From an uncultured Verrucomicrobiota bacterium (lineage in GTDB: Bacteria; Verrucomicrobiota; Verrucomicrobiia; Opitutales; UBA9783): a DNA stretch of 53,035 bases. Positions within the stretch are counted from its first letter, which is position 1, and every line of letters starts with the position of its first letter. The notes under the pieces were generated by a model, which saw nothing but the letters and a program-made list of their open reading frames with translations, did not search any database and was not told where the DNA came from. The DNA is taken from NCBI GenBank assembly GCA_946186275.1, contig CAMHMO010000008.1, positions 1 through 53,035 of the forward strand, written 5' to 3'. Shown piece after piece: positions 1-9,348 of the stretch. A program made the position numbers and the translations under genes.

Positions 1-56
1 GCCTGCTTATGAACGCCTGCTTATGAACGCCTGCTTATGAACGCCTGCTTATGAAG
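1..56. repeat. 14-bp tandem repeat, four copies
   Basis: The unit GCCTGCTTATGAAC is repeated head to tail four times; only the last base of the fourth copy differs. The array touches the window edge, so its true length is unknown. It lies about 245 bases upstream of the bioWF start. The unit is far too short, and has no spacers, to be a CRISPR. It could be a variable-number repeat or the end of an upstream gene; no function can be read from it. Confidence 0.9.
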
Positions 57-211
57 ATTTTGATGTTTCGACACTTTTGTCAAGACTTTTTTATCGAAAT
101 CACACAAATCCGCGGAGTACGCATTCACATTTGCATATATCGTCCGTTTCGTCCGTTTTCAAAAAAAATCAAACAAAAAATGAAGATTTTGAAGTACGGA
201 AGGGGAGAAAC

Positions 212-322
212 GTGAAAAAGCACTCGAAAAATAATGCATTTCCGACATGGACAAAAAGGGGTTTTTCTCTTACAAGTTTGTTGGGAAGTTTCACCGAAAA
301 TGAACGCTTCGGGAACGAATAA
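212..322 (+). CDS. possible 36-residue leader ORF overlapping the bioWF start
   Basis: A GTG start at 212 follows a strong Shine-Dalgarno-like AGGGGAG at 201-207, the best ribosome site in this region. The frame runs 36 codons and stops at 320-322, just inside bioWF, which starts at 300 in another frame. The peptide contains KRGFSLTSLL, reminiscent of a class III prepilin cleavage motif, but lacks the usual Glu at +5 and a hydrophobic stretch. It may be a translated leader coupling ribosomes to bioWF, or chance. No family is recognised. Confidence 0.25.
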   Translation: MKKHSKNNAFPTWTKRGFSLTSLLGSFTENERFGNE

Positions 323-2219
323 ATCTTTTTTATACGCCGTCAAGATGCGCGCTTCGAAGGACGATGCCCATCTTTCGGGTGCGGAACGGTTGGTTGAAAA
401 AGAGCAAATTCTTCCAATATCCCAATCGCTGATCCGACGTGCCTTGAACCATGCCAACGGCAATACGGATGCGGTTCATTTGAAGGTTGAAGCGATTGAA
501 TGTTCGGAGGTTTTAAAGGTACCGTCGTTATCGGTGACCGAGGCAGATGCGTCAAATCCCGCCGAAGCGTTTTCGGTTTTGGGACGCTTGCTCAAAGAAA
601 ACGGTATTGATGATGCCGAGTCGTGCCTTTCATTGTTGAAAAATGCGTCGCCGATGCGCGGAGCAATGCTGGTGAATATTCGAACGTTGCAACGTTGCGA
701 ACCCGATCCCGAGCGCGGAGTGCGTGCCACGTACATGGACGGGGAGCGTGTTTGTTTCGGAACGGAGAAGAATCACTTTCGCGAAGCGTTGATTTTGGCA
801 ACAAAAGTTTCTTCGGCACCGCATATTGTCGGCGAACTGTGTGTTTCGGACGATTGCAATTATACGACAGGATATTTTGCGTCGAAAAAAAGCGGCTATG
901 TACGTATCCCGAATTTAAAAACACTCGGCGATCCGCACGGCGGGCGGATTTTTCTGTACGACGGCACCGATGAAAAGGATTTGGCGGAAACGCTTCATTA
1001 CCTGGAACATCAAGCGGTTATCGTTACAAATTTACCGATGGATGTTTCTTTACTGGTCTTTGACGTTCGTCAGCGCTTGAAAGCATTAAAAGAAAAACAT
1101 CTGTATCGAACGGAAACCGTTATCGAAGCGGTTGAAGGCGATCGTGTGCGTATCGACGGCAAATGGTATGTTTCTTTCACATCGAACGATTACCTGGGTT
1201 TTTCGCAACATCCTGACGTTAAAGCCGCCGCCGTGCGTGCTTTGGCGCAATACGGTATCGGGAGCGGCGGTTCGCGGCTGATGTGCGGTACGCTCGAACT
1301 TCATCAACGGCTGGAACGGTTTATTGCGGAATTTACGGGACACGAGTCGGCAATGGTGTTCAACAGCGGTTTTTCGGCGAACGTTTCAATTTTGCCGGCA
1401 CTCTTCGGTGAAGGGGACGTGATTTTTTCCGATGCCCTCAATCACGCTTCATTGATCGACGGTTGCCGTCTGTGCAAAGCGCAAACCGTCGTCTACCGCC
1501 ACAACGACATGTCGGATTTGGAGGAGAAACTGCGTTCGACGTCCTTCAACCGTGCCGCCATCGTTTCCGATGCGGTGTTCAGCATGGACGGCGACATCGC
1601 CGACGGCACGATTTTGTCAGAACTTGCGGAAAAGTATCATGTCTTGCTCTATATCGACGAAGCGCACGCAACGGGTGTTTTGGGGGAACACGGGCGTGGA
1701 TTGAAGGAGCATTTGCATCTCCGTACGCCGTCGTATCTTTGCATGGGATCGTTGAGCAAGGCGATCGGTTGTGAAGGCGGTTTTGTAGCGGGAAGTATGG
1801 AAATAATCGATTTTTTGCGCAATACCGCCCGCGGGTATATTTTTTCGACGTCCCTGCCGGCACCATCGGTTGCGGCGGCAATCAAAAGCTTTCAACTGTT
1901 GCAACAATCTCCGAAGTATATGGAAGCATTGCGGGGGAACCTTGCTTTTTGGAACACTCTTTGCCGGCAATACAACCTCCCGATGACCGCCGAAACGCCG
2001 ATTGTTTCATGTGAAGTCGGCTCGGAGGAAAGAGCAATTCTGCTTTCGGAACGTTTATTCGAAAAAGGCTTTTTCGTGAAAGCCGTTCGTTACCCGACGG
2101 TTCCGAAAAGTGCCGCGCGGTTAAGAATTACGATTACGGCGTTGCATACGCATGAACATTTGGAGCGGTTCGCACAGACGTTGGCGGAGTGGTTGAAGGG
2201 AACAAAGGCGGCAGGTTGA
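300..2219 (+). CDS. bioWF: fused 6-carboxyhexanoate-CoA ligase / 8-amino-7-oxononanoate synthase (BioW-BioF)
   Basis: This 639-residue protein joins two successive biotin enzymes. Residues about 10-250 are BioW-like, which activates pimelate to pimeloyl-CoA: visible are the YAVKMRAS and SGAERLV start motifs, GVRATYMD, ATKVSSAPHIVGELC, the TGYFAS segment and GGRIFLY. Residues about 265-639 are BioF-like (KAPA synthase), a PLP enzyme condensing pimeloyl-CoA with alanine: SNDYLG, GSGGSRL, the IDEAHATG box and the PLP lysine near 487 in GSLSKAIG. Each half is about the length of the free-standing enzyme, so neither looks truncated. The ATG at 300 is preferred because BioW proteins start just before the YxVKMRAS motif; an in-frame ATG at 234 would add 22 unlike residues. 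No other biotin gene is in the window. Confidence 0.94.
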   Translation: MNASGTNKSFLYAVKMRASKDDAHLSGAERLVEKEQILPISQSLIRRALNHANGNTDAVHLKVEAIECSEVLKVPSLSVTEADASNPAEAFSVLGRLLKENGIDDAESCLSLLKNASPMRGAMLVNIRTLQRCEPDPERGVRATYMDGERVCFGTEKNHFREALILATKVSSAPHIVGELCVSDDCNYTTGYFASKKSGYVRIPNLKTLGDPHGGRIFLYDGTDEKDLAETLHYLEHQAVIVTNLPMDVSLLVFDVRQRLKALKEKHLYRTETVIEAVEGDRVRIDGKWYVSFTSNDYLGFSQHPDVKAAAVRALAQYGIGSGGSRLMCGTLELHQRLERFIAEFTGHESAMVFNSGFSANVSILPALFGEGDVIFSDALNHASLIDGCRLCKAQTVVYRHNDMSDLEEKLRSTSFNRAAIVSDAVFSMDGDIADGTILSELAEKYHVLLYIDEAHATGVLGEHGRGLKEHLHLRTPSYLCMGSLSKAIGCEGGFVAGSMEIIDFLRNTARGYIFSTSLPAPSVAAAIKSFQLLQQSPKYMEALRGNLAFWNTLCRQYNLPMTAETPIVSCEVGSEERAILLSERLFEKGFFVKAVRYPTVPKSAARLRITITALHTHEHLERFAQTLAEWLKGTKAAG

Positions 2220-2238
2220 CGTTCCATCGTCTGCCGCC
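2207..2238 (+). terminator. strong hairpin over the bioWF stop codon
   Basis: GGCGGCAG (2207-2214) pairs with CTGCCGCC (2231-2238), and an inner GACG/CGTC pairs across a TTCCAT loop. The stem includes the last codons and stop of bioWF. No T tract follows, so this is at best an atypical terminator or an mRNA 3'-end stabilising structure. Confidence 0.35.
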
Positions 2239-2489
2239 GACAACGTTCCCTCCTCATGAGGGGCATTTATTCACATCTTCTTTAAACTCTAAAAAACATC
2301 TCTTCTTCCTTTAACACGAACTATTCTTTCCTTCCCTTTTACACACCTTATCCTCATAACTCCGAGCACGTCATCTCCACTCCTCCCCTCAAAACCCCAA
2401 AAATCCCCAAAAAACCTCTTGACACCCTTTAAAAAACCCTCACGCCGATTTTATCGGCCAAAAAAACGGCGGTGAAAATTTGTGAACTT

Positions 2490-3722
2490 ATGAAAAATCA
2501 TATTAAAAACTACATAAAAATAATGGGGCTGGCGGCGGTTCCGTTCGGAACCGCGCAGGCGGAGGACTACGAAATCAGGGTGACGCAGGAAGAAAAGCCT
2601 GACGCTATGCATTTCAAGATTGCGATTGGAGAGGCAGGTAAGGAGCCGCATGTAGCGGATATTGTCTGGCCGAACGACAAAGAGTATCCGAATCCGATAT
2701 TGCAACCCAATGGGTTTTTTCGGAGATATTTACGCAGAGACCAATCTGATATACGTTATCCCTTCGGTGACTGGATGAAGAGTGGTTTATTAAATGTGGG
2801 GTACTGGTTGAAATTTTACGCGCCTCGTCTGCCTGTTGCAAACTTAGAGCATCACCTTAAAGAATTGGGGAAATCATTTGGATTGGAATTATCTCCTTCA
2901 TCCCGTAAGGAATCACTCATAAGATCTGCAGATCTTCTTGAAAAGGTAAGTTTTGATGGTCGTATGGCATATGATGAATGCAATTTTAAGAAAGGCGTGC
3001 GCTATTCTCTCAAAGATATCATGAATTTATATCCCGACGAAGGGTTTAAATTTCAATCCCTGCTTGGAGGACATGAAACCTGGTATGGCGTCTCCTATAC
3101 TTTACCGTTTAAACGTGGTCTTCGTTATGACAGGCGTGATATTTGTTTTCTTCTAATAAGGCAATCCGAGAAAGAATATTCACTCTTTGTGGCAGGTTTC
3201 CGTTTGAGAGGCACGGTTCGCGTGTTTTCTGATATTCCGACGCTATGTAGGTTCTCTGATTCGATCATCGCAATATGTGATCATGGGATGAGTGCCCCTT
3301 TAGTGAAATCCTGTCTCCGGGGTTTTCGCCTCGATTGTCTCGATTCTACTGTTTATATAACGAATCATGCGAATCGATGGTTGCGGGAGGATCTCATGCT
3401 GGTTGAGGCGAATCGATGTGTGGATGGTGATTTTCAGAAGTATCATAGACATGAGTGGGAATATTTCCTGTGGTTGCCGAAAGCAATCGCCAAAATGATT
3501 CGTGCCAGCTCTAGGGATAATAATGGATATGTATCGTTAGATAGTGTGGTTAGTTTGATACGCAACGCTCGGATTAAACGAACGTTGAGGAGTGCTAAAT
3601 GGGACATGGAAAGGGAAAGACGTGCACACCTCGGGAGCGGAAGGTTTGGCTCTGGTGATGGAGAGTTCAAATTTTTAGTTCCTACTCAGGATCTCAGCGA
3701 CGTATTCACATCGGAATACTAG
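2490..3722 (+). CDS. orphan secreted protein
   Basis: The 410-residue product starts with a short basic segment, a hydrophobic stretch (IMGLAAVPFG) and an AQA|ED-like cleavage site, so it is probably exported. I chose the ATG at 2490 because it gives a compact signal peptide; an earlier start at 2472 adds six residues. The mature part is mixed alpha/beta in character, rich in Arg and Tyr, with no motif I recognise. Codon use is more AT-rich than in the neighbouring bioWF and lpxA. It stands alone between a strong terminator downstream and about 270 bases without genes upstream, which suits an acquired or fast-evolving gene. Function unknown. Confidence 0.65.
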   Translation: MKNHIKNYIKIMGLAAVPFGTAQAEDYEIRVTQEEKPDAMHFKIAIGEAGKEPHVADIVWPNDKEYPNPILQPNGFFRRYLRRDQSDIRYPFGDWMKSGLLNVGYWLKFYAPRLPVANLEHHLKELGKSFGLELSPSSRKESLIRSADLLEKVSFDGRMAYDECNFKKGVRYSLKDIMNLYPDEGFKFQSLLGGHETWYGVSYTLPFKRGLRYDRRDICFLLIRQSEKEYSLFVAGFRLRGTVRVFSDIPTLCRFSDSIIAICDHGMSAPLVKSCLRGFRLDCLDSTVYITNHANRWLREDLMLVEANRCVDGDFQKYHRHEWEYFLWLPKAIAKMIRASSRDNNGYVSLDSVVSLIRNARIKRTLRSAKWDMERERRAHLGSGRFGSGDGEFKFLVPTQDLSDVFTSEY

Positions 3723-3748
3723 TCTAACACCCACGTTCTAATACACTT

Positions 3749-3786
3749 CGATGCACGCCCTCAAAGCGTGCATCGTTGCTTTTTTG
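3749..3786 (+). terminator. intrinsic terminator after the orphan secreted gene
   Basis: A perfect 10-bp stem, CGATGCACGC (3749-3758) and GCGTGCATCG (3766-3775), encloses a 7-base loop and is followed by a T-rich run (TTGCTTTTTTG). It isolates the orphan gene from lpxA. Confidence 0.9.
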
Positions 3787-3880
3787 TTTCGATTGTAATT
3801 TCTTCTCTTTCGTTCCCGATAAATTCCCTTTTCTTTAAACGTCCGTCGTGCTACAAACAGTGCAGGCAAGGGAAATTTTC

Positions 3881-4672
3881 ATGATCCACCCGACGGCATT
3901 GATTGACACTTCCGTTGAAGTACCGGACGATTGCGTCATCGGTGCGTTCAGTGTGATCGAACGCGGCGTTCGTTTGGGGCGACGGGTGTGCATCGGAGAG
4001 CACGCTGTGATCAAATCGGGCACCGTGCTCGGGGATGATGTTGAGGTGCATGCGGGCGTTGTTTTGGGGGACGATCCGCAAATCGTCGGGCAGAGGTTTG
4101 ATTTCGAAAGCGGTGTCGTCATCGGCGAGCGAACGGTGTTGCGCGAAGGCGTGACCGTGCATCGGGCGTCGCAACCGCATCAACAGACGCGCGTCGGTCA
4201 GGATTGCCTGCTGATGGCGTATTCGCACGTCGGGCATGATACGGTTGTCGGAAATCACTGTATTTTGACGAATTTGGCACTTTTGGCGGGATGCGTGACC
4301 GTTGAGGATTATGCCTTTCTCAGCGGCAGTTCCATGGTTCATCAATTCGTGCACATCGGCGAAAGCGCCTTCGTTTCCGGAAATGCGGAGATTACGATGC
4401 ACATCCCGCCGTTTGTGACGGTGTTGGGACGAAACGTTGTGTCGAATTTAAATCTTGTCGGATTGCAACGGCGCGGGTTTCCGTCCGCGGAGATTTCCGA
4501 CATAAAGCAGCAATATCGTGCCGTGTACGGCGGGGATTCGTTGTCGTTTAAAAACAAGGCTCAATCGGCATTGGAGAAAGGTGAATTCAAAACCGGGCGC
4601 GGGCGACAATTTTTGGAGTTTTTTTCAAATCAAACGCACGACCGCGGTTTTGTGTATCCGAAAAAAAGGTAG
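3881..4672 (+). CDS. lpxA: UDP-N-acetylglucosamine acyltransferase LpxA
   Basis: LpxA performs the first step of lipid A synthesis, 3-O-acylation of UDP-GlcNAc from acyl-ACP in the cytoplasm. The 263-residue length equals the family norm (262 in E. coli). The N-terminus MIHPTALIDTS is canonical, followed by left-handed beta-helix hexapeptide repeats (I/V-G-x-x repeats through about residue 185) with the catalytic-histidine region AYSHVGHD, then NLVGLQRRGF and the helical C-terminal domain. The frame opens at GTG 3848, but the ATG at 3881 matches the family start and has AAGGGA just upstream. It is not in an lpxD-fabZ cluster here; mnmG follows after about 200 bases. Confidence 0.95.
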   Translation: MIHPTALIDTSVEVPDDCVIGAFSVIERGVRLGRRVCIGEHAVIKSGTVLGDDVEVHAGVVLGDDPQIVGQRFDFESGVVIGERTVLREGVTVHRASQPHQQTRVGQDCLLMAYSHVGHDTVVGNHCILTNLALLAGCVTVEDYAFLSGSSMVHQFVHIGESAFVSGNAEITMHIPPFVTVLGRNVVSNLNLVGLQRRGFPSAEISDIKQQYRAVYGGDSLSFKNKAQSALEKGEFKTGRGRQFLEFFSNQTHDRGFVYPKKR

Positions 4673-4878
4673 GGAAGCTTTCAATATCGATTATCTGACG
4701 GTTGTAAGGTTGGGAGAGGTAACATATAGGCACGGAAAGTTGTCCGATGTCGTCGTTGTATTCTTAAATCGAAGCGTGTTGTTTGTGCGTGTGATTTGTT
4801 CGCTTTTGTCGTAGGATAAGGCGTTGACTCCAATGGTTTCCGTTGAAGGTTCATACGGTTTGTCAGGTTTTTGTAAAT

Positions 4879-6792
4879 ATGGAGACGGATTTTGACGTGA
4901 TTGTGTGCGGCGGAGGGCATGCCGGGTGCGAAGCGGCGGCGATGGCGGCGAAGCGCGGCGTGTCGGTATTGTTGTTAACGTACAATTTGGATACCGTTGC
5001 CCAAATGAGCTGCAACCCCTCCGTCGGCGGGTTGGCGAAGGGACACATGGTGCGCGAAATCGACGCACTCGGCGGATTGATGGCGATCAATGCGGATGCA
5101 ACGGCGATCCAGTTTCGGGTTCTCAATCGTTCGAAGGGCAGTGCCGTGCAGGCGCCGCGCGCGCAGTGCGACAAGAAGTGCTACCAGTTTTCCATGAAAT
5201 ACCGCCTGGAACGGCAACCGAACCTGCGATTATTCCAGGACGAAGTAACGGGTTTGTTGACGAAAGACGGGCGGGTTTGCGGTGTCAAAACTCGGCTCGT
5301 CGGTGAAATTTCCTCCAAAGCGGTCATTTTAACGACCGGCACGTTTTTGGGCGGAACGCTTCATGTGGGTTCAACCTGTTTCCAAGGCGGTCGCATGGGC
5401 GATCACGCAAGTGCCGCGCTGTTGGAACAGTTGCAAACCTTAAATTTTCGCCTCGGTTGGCTCAAAACGGGAACGCCGGCGAGGATTTTGGGAAAGACAA
5501 TCAATTTTTCCGTCTGCGAAGAACAAAAAAGCGACGAAGAGCCGTGTTTGTTCGGGTTTTACGATACAAGAACTGAGGAAGATTGTGCTTCGGAATCTTT
5601 AAATACGCCGTTTGTGTGGCAGCCGAAGATGCGAGCACATTCGTGTTTTGTCACTTACACGACACTCGAAACGCATGAAATTATTCTCAAAAACCTGAAA
5701 CGTTCGGCGCTCTATTGCGGAAACATCCGCGGAACGGGACCGCGCTACTGTCCGAGCATCGAGGACAAATGCGTACGTTTTGCGGAGCGCGAACGCCATC
5801 GGTTGTTCCTGGAGCCGGAGGGTTGCGGTACGGACGAATGGTACATCAACGGGCTTTCGACGAGTTTGCCGATTGACGTGCAGGCGGCAATGCTGAAAAC
5901 CATCCCAGGTTTGGAAAATGCGGTGATGTTGCGCCCGGCGTATGCGGTGGAATATGCGTTCTCCGATCCGACCGATTTGCACCCTTCTCTTGAGAGCAGG
6001 CACTTAAAAAGCTTATTTTTGGCGGGGCAAATCAACGGCACGTCCGGCTACGAAGAGGCGGCGGGGCAGGGATTGGTTGCGGGTATCAATGCCGCCGCGA
6101 GTATTTTGGACGAGGAGCCGTGTGTTCTGTCGCGCCACGAAAGCTACATCGGCGTGTTGATTGATGATTTGGTAACCAAAGGTACGCAGGAGCCGTACCG
6201 AATGTTCACGGGGCGCGCCGAACATCGACTTTTGCTCAATCATCACGGTGCGGAACTGCGCCTTTTGGAAAAGTCGGAACGTTACCGTACCCTGAGCGAC
6301 GGACGTTTGGGAAAGATACGCGCCAAAAAAGAAGCCGTCGAGTCTTGGGTGCACACGCTGGAAGCAACATCGATGCCTGGCGGTTTGACGTTCGGCGATC
6401 ATTTGCGTCGCGAGCAAAGCGAGGAAAATTATCGTTGCCCCGAATTATCGCGGGCGTTTTCGGCATTGAACGAAGCCGTAAAGGAGGAAGTGCTTTATCG
6501 TATCCGTTACCGCGGTTATCTGGAACGCGAACGGCAACAGGTCGAAAAAACGCGTTACCTGGAAGCAATTACCGTACCGAAGGATTTCGATTGGGACGCG
6601 GTGCACGGACTGCGCAACGAAAGCCGTCAAAAACTCGCCTCGGTGCGCCCGATCAATCTCGCGCAGGCATCCCGCATCAGCGGCGTCAATCCGTCGGATA
6701 TTCAGATCTTGATGGTGGCGTTGAAAAAATGGCGGTGCAGGAATGACGTGGAGAGAGCTGGGGATGCGTCAAAGTGTTCCGAAACGGATTGA
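4879..6792 (+). CDS. mnmG: tRNA uridine-5-carboxymethylaminomethyl modification enzyme MnmG (GidA)
   Basis: MnmG, with MnmE, modifies the wobble uridine of certain tRNAs using FAD, NADH and methylene-tetrahydrofolate. The 637-residue product has the full family architecture: FAD-binding [10 protein letters not shown] near the N-terminus, the [12 protein letters not shown] box, [44 protein letters not shown] and the second FAD motif [16 protein letters not shown], then the helical MnmE-binding C-terminus with HRLLL and [11 protein letters not shown]. The ATG at 4879 is preferred to a TTG at 4843 because family members begin a few residues before FDVIV. mnmE is not in the window. Confidence 0.97.
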   Translation: METDFDVIVCGGGHAGCEAAAMAAKRGVSVLLLTYNLDTVAQMSCNPSVGGLAKGHMVREIDALGGLMAINADATAIQFRVLNRSKGSAVQAPRAQCDKKCYQFSMKYRLERQPNLRLFQDEVTGLLTKDGRVCGVKTRLVGEISSKAVILTTGTFLGGTLHVGSTCFQGGRMGDHASAALLEQLQTLNFRLGWLKTGTPARILGKTINFSVCEEQKSDEEPCLFGFYDTRTEEDCASESLNTPFVWQPKMRAHSCFVTYTTLETHEIILKNLKRSALYCGNIRGTGPRYCPSIEDKCVRFAERERHRLFLEPEGCGTDEWYINGLSTSLPIDVQAAMLKTIPGLENAVMLRPAYAVEYAFSDPTDLHPSLESRHLKSLFLAGQINGTSGYEEAAGQGLVAGINAAASILDEEPCVLSRHESYIGVLIDDLVTKGTQEPYRMFTGRAEHRLLLNHHGAELRLLEKSERYRTLSDGRLGKIRAKKEAVESWVHTLEATSMPGGLTFGDHLRREQSEENYRCPELSRAFSALNEAVKEEVLYRIRYRGYLERERQQVEKTRYLEAITVPKDFDWDAVHGLRNESRQKLASVRPINLAQASRISGVNPSDIQILMVALKKWRCRNDVERAGDASKCSETD

Positions 6793-6843
6793 ATGCGAAA
6801 TATCTGCGCTGAAATTTTTTAAGAGAATAACGCAGGCGGTTTT

Positions 6844-7746
6844 TTAGAAAGAGAAAAGATCCGATTGATGAATAACGTTTATCGGTTCATCCAACTTAAA
6901 ATCTTTTGGTTTCGGTTTAATTTCTTTTCCGTCGATTGAATAGACCTCCAAAACAGACCGTTTAATATCGCCTTTCGTTTCTTTTATGCAGATTTTTGCT
7001 TCGATTTCCGTGCCTTCTTTAAAGTTAAATTTTCCTTCTGATGTGTTGCTTTGGAATGCCTCGTCCTGCATCTCACAAGAGAATGCCTGTTCTTCACACG
7101 GGAACTTGAACGACCATTGTTTCTGCGAGTTGCTGTCTACAACGGGACTGATAAGTATCAGTTTTTTATATGCACGAGTTGCTGGTTTTTCCGGCTGGCA
7201 ATCAATGTAATCGGAGATATTGCTTTTGTTGATATGAAATTCATGCTCATCTTTAAAACCGAGACCTTTGAAATTTTCATCTTTTCGAGCATTTTCGTAA
7301 AAAGCGTTTTTTTACTTTATGACTTTTTCGGGAGAAGCATTTGTGAAAATGCAATCGTTAAAAATAGTGCGTATCTCTTTTGCAGGCGCTCCAAGGATCG
7401 CCGTTGCGACATCGGCTATAAGCTCAGGGTACCGTTTTTGTTCGATATACGGTTCCGCTTTTTTGGACGTCAGTTTTTCTAAAAGTTGTATTCCATTGTT
7501 AATCAAGCTGGTCAATTCGGATACAATACACACTATTTCCGCTATTTCTTTTAAACCACCCTCAGAGAACTCTACGGATTGCAATTCCACTCTGCATTCC
7601 TTACCGAAAAGATTTTTTGCTGTGAAATTTGCCGCAGTTTCGACGGCTTTAAGCGAAGAAATGAGTGTGTTGCGGTGCAACCGCATTCCGTAGTGCGTAT
7701 CAAAATGAAACAGGATGTTCCCTGCGGAGGTTATTTGCGAATTCAT
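6844..7746 (-). pseudogene. orphan gene interrupted by an in-frame TAA
   Basis: Reading from ATG 7746, 144 codons run to a TAA at 7314-7312. The same frame then stays open for another 155 codons to a TAA at 6846-6844. The second part begins directly at the internal stop and has no ATG, GTG or TTG for about 80 codons, yet reads as ordinary protein (for example KDEHEFHINKSN). This is best explained as one roughly 300-residue gene broken by a nonsense mutation or a sequencing error; programmed readthrough is possible but unsupported. The region is clearly AT-rich. The first half is helical (TSLINNGIQLLEKL), the second more beta-like and acidic. No family recognised; no signal peptide. Confidence 0.6.
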
Positions 7747-7812
7747 GTATAATTCTTTATCAAGAATGATGATATCGGAAAAACAGAAAAATAAAGAAAA
7801 ATTTTCTGTACA

Positions 7813-7852
7813 AAAGACGGTTTTTGTAAATACGGTAAAAACGCACGTCTTT
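7813..7852. promoter_or_regulatory. inverted repeat in the divergent intergenic region
   Basis: AAAGACG (7813-7819) and CGTCTTT (7846-7852) are perfect inverted arms 26 bases apart, with partly matching outer flanks (TGTAC and TTTACA). They lie between the divergently read interrupted gene and the antiporter gene, so an operator is conceivable; it could equally be chance in AT-rich DNA. Confidence 0.25.
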
Positions 7853-7892
7853 CCTTTACAAACACGCAACACTTTTCCAAACTTTGAAGCAA

Positions 7893-9260
7893 ATGCAGAA
7901 TGGTTCCGATGCACTTTCCAATAAGAAACCAAACGATGCTTTTCCCGAGCCCTGGCGGCAATCGAGCGGAAAGGCGTTAATTCCGTTTGTCGTTTTTGTG
8001 ATCTTTTACTTCGGGTTTGCGTTGGTCACGAGAGATTTTTACAAAGTGCCGATGACGGTGGCGTTTTTGGTTTCGTCCGCGGCGGCGTTGTGTCTGAACC
8101 GAAAGGAGAAGTTAAGCCGAAAGATCGAACTGTTCGCCTTCGGAATGGGGCATCGGGATATCATGATCATGTGCCTGGTGTTTGTGTTGGCGGGGGCGTT
8201 CACGGCAACCGCAAAAGCCGTCGGGGGCGTGGAAGCGGCGGTGGCGGTCGCGCGGGCGTTTATTCCGTCGCAATTTATGCTGTCGGGACTGTTTGTTGTG
8301 TCGTGTCTGATTTCCCTGGCGATGGGAACGTCGTGCGGAACGATTGCGGCGATGATACCGATTGCCGTTTCGTTGTCGCAAAATTTGGGTCTGGATGCGC
8401 ATTTTGCGGCGGGAGCCGTCGTCGGTGGAGCGATGTTCGGCGATAATTTGTCGCTGATTTCGGATACCACCATTGCCGCAACGCGGACACAGGGCGTGGA
8501 AATGCGCGACAAAATGCTGTGTAATTTGAGAATTGTCGCCCTGCCGGCACTCGGTTGTGTGTGTTTATACGCCCTGCCAATGTTTTCAACCGTTGCCGGA
8601 GCCGTTGCCGATGTTCCCGCATTGACGGTTGAGCGATGGATTAAAGTACTGCCGTACGTTTTCCTTTTTACGCTCGGTTTGTTCGGGCAAAACGTTATGG
8701 GGTTGCTGTTTGTCGGGACGATTTTAAATTTGCTTATCGGGTGCGCGTACGGGAATTTTTCGCTTTTGGATGCTTTTGCGTTGATTGGTGACGGGACGAC
8801 GGGAATGGCACCGACGATCATTATTTCGCTGTTGGCGGGCGGCATGTTGGCGTTGGTGCGCTATAACGGCGGGATTGAGTTTGTCATTCGGGCAACGGGG
8901 CGGTGGATTAAGAGCCGCCGTACCTGCGAGTTGGGCATTTGTTTCCTGACGGGATTGATGAATTTATTCACCGCTAACAATACGATTGCGATTATTACCT
9001 CCGGTCAGCTGGCAAAGGAACTGGGGCATCGTTACGGCGTCAACCCGAAACGCATTGCAAGTCTGTTGGATACAACCTCGTGCATCGTCCAGGGGCTTAT
9101 CCCCTACGGTGCTCAAATTCTCATTGCAACGGGCTTATCGACCGCCGTGCAACTGAGTGCGTTTGATATCGTACGCGGCTCGTTTTATCCGTATTTGATG
9201 GCGGTTGGGGTGTTGGTGTCGGTGATGAGGAAGGAACGGGAGAAGACGGAAGGAGTATGA
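7893..9260 (+). CDS. nhaC: NhaC-family Na+/H+ antiporter
   Basis: A polytopic inner-membrane protein of 455 residues with about eleven hydrophobic segments. It carries features of the NhaC/ion-transporter superfamily: MGTSCGTIAAMIPIAV, VVGGAMFGDNLSLISDTTIAAT and the late LFTANNTIAIITSGQLAKEL segment with an internal-repeat feel. Such proteins exchange cytoplasmic Na+ for H+ (some are malate/lactate or Na+/lysine variants), so the substrate is not certain. A TTG at 7884 opens the frame; the ATG at 7893 is the likelier start. It is read away from the interrupted gene and probably forms its own unit. Confidence 0.85.
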   Translation: MQNGSDALSNKKPNDAFPEPWRQSSGKALIPFVVFVIFYFGFALVTRDFYKVPMTVAFLVSSAAALCLNRKEKLSRKIELFAFGMGHRDIMIMCLVFVLAGAFTATAKAVGGVEAAVAVARAFIPSQFMLSGLFVVSCLISLAMGTSCGTIAAMIPIAVSLSQNLGLDAHFAAGAVVGGAMFGDNLSLISDTTIAATRTQGVEMRDKMLCNLRIVALPALGCVCLYALPMFSTVAGAVADVPALTVERWIKVLPYVFLFTLGLFGQNVMGLLFVGTILNLLIGCAYGNFSLLDAFALIGDGTTGMAPTIIISLLAGGMLALVRYNGGIEFVIRATGRWIKSRRTCELGICFLTGLMNLFTANNTIAIITSGQLAKELGHRYGVNPKRIASLLDTTSCIVQGLIPYGAQILIATGLSTAVQLSAFDIVRGSFYPYLMAVGVLVSVMRKEREKTEGV

Positions 9261-9348
9261 ACGTGAAACGCAGGGGCAACCATCTGACTGTCGAAGGTAT
9301 TCCGTGTATAGCGGGGCGGGAGTAATTTTTTTACCCTAAATTCTCCCC

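Noticed and set aside
1-56. The repeat array as a CRISPR.
   Set aside because: Units are 14 bases, contiguous and without spacers; no cas gene is present.
2419-2452. TTGACA upstream of the orphan secreted gene as a promoter.
   Set aside because: No acceptable -10 hexamer lies at 15-19 bases; only GATTTT at about 22 bases, inside a small GCCGAT-TTT-ATCGGC hairpin.
3851-4402. 183-codon minus-strand frame opposite lpxA.
   Set aside because: Shadow of the hexapeptide-repeat coding region; no protein-like features.
8039-8845. 268-codon minus-strand frame opposite the antiporter gene.
   Set aside because: A shadow of an alanine/valine-rich membrane protein gene; the translation is a Ser/Thr/Pro/Ala-rich string without domains.
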